DNA of 64,000 bases from Verrucomicrobiia bacterium. Its GTDB lineage: Bacteria; Verrucomicrobiota; Verrucomicrobiia; Palsa-1439. Of the stretch, positions 63,913-64,000 are shown in pieces. The first letter of the stretch is position 1; every line of letters begins with the position of its first letter. Position numbers and translations under genes: made by a program. The notes beneath the pieces were generated by a model. The model had not been told where the DNA came from. It was given only the letters and a program-made list of their open reading frames with translations, and searched no databases. Location: the NCBI GenBank assembly GCA_022072455.1, contig JAJVHY010000021.1, forward strand, positions 115,847-179,846, read 5' to 3'.

Positions 63913-63960
63913 GGTAGTTCTCCCTGCTAGCCAAACAACAAACACAAGGAGAACCAATCC

Positions 63961-64000
63961 ATGACCCGGCAGAAGCATAGCATTGACGTGGCCGAACTGA
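63961..64000 (+). CDS. Start of a gene cut by the window edge
   Basis: An ATG at 63961 preceded by AAGGAG begins MTRQKHSIDVAEL and continues past the end. Thirteen residues are not enough for a family call. Its leader resembles, in inverted orientation, the leader of the gene at 63730-63912. Confidence 0.5.
   Translation, partial: MTRQKHSIDVAEL

Overview
The window is a GC-rich bacterial chromosome segment. Long exported proteins built from choice-of-anchor and putative-Ig modules, several dispersed REP-like palindromes, and the style of the small hypothetical genes suggest a member of the Verrucomicrobiota (Pedosphaera/Limisphaerales-like). This is an inference from protein style; no rRNA or tRNA gene was seen to confirm it.

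Layout. 0-7.4 kb: the C-terminal part of a Ser/Thr kinase, then a divergent sugar-acid cluster. On the minus strand are a GH88-like unsaturated uronyl hydrolase, an old-yellow-enzyme-type oxidoreductase and an SDR, joined by 4-base overlaps. On the plus strand are KDPG aldolase, a DgoK-type kinase and an SGNH hydrolase. 7.4-16.9 kb: a degenerate gene remnant, a membrane-anchored putative NlpC/P60-like protein, GH1 beta-glucosidase with an RlmM-like methyltransferase, three envelope glycosyltransferase genes (WecA/MraY-like, GT4, GT39-like), GmhB and a SirB1-like protein. 16.9-34.4 kb: four tandem minus-strand genes for large exported proteins. Two are subtilases, one of 1,530 and one of about 3,012 residues, and both carry a 10-cysteine insert. 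The other two share an undescribed Cys-containing module. 34.4-43.7 kb: an accessory island of small minus-strand genes, a likely small RNA with its own promoter and terminator, a four-helix-bundle gene and a one-polypeptide type II restriction-methylation enzyme. 43.8-51.3 kb: acetyltransferase, esterase-like, DUF1638, MscS, coiled-coil, zinc-ribbon and NAD(P)-binding proteins, with REP-like elements between them.

51.5-61.2 kb: cytochrome bd oxidase (cydAB), then a tightly packed minus-strand group: PEP carboxylase, a PEPCK-like P-loop protein (probably DUF4914), purK, purE, sbtA and sbtB. PEP carboxylase and PurK both consume bicarbonate, and SbtA/SbtB are a bicarbonate transporter and its PII-like regulator, so this group looks like a bicarbonate uptake-and-use module. 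It is the most interesting system here. 61.3-64 kb: LysR regulator divergent from a pirin, TspO followed by a photolyase-related gene that has lost its middle, and two short genes at the window edge.
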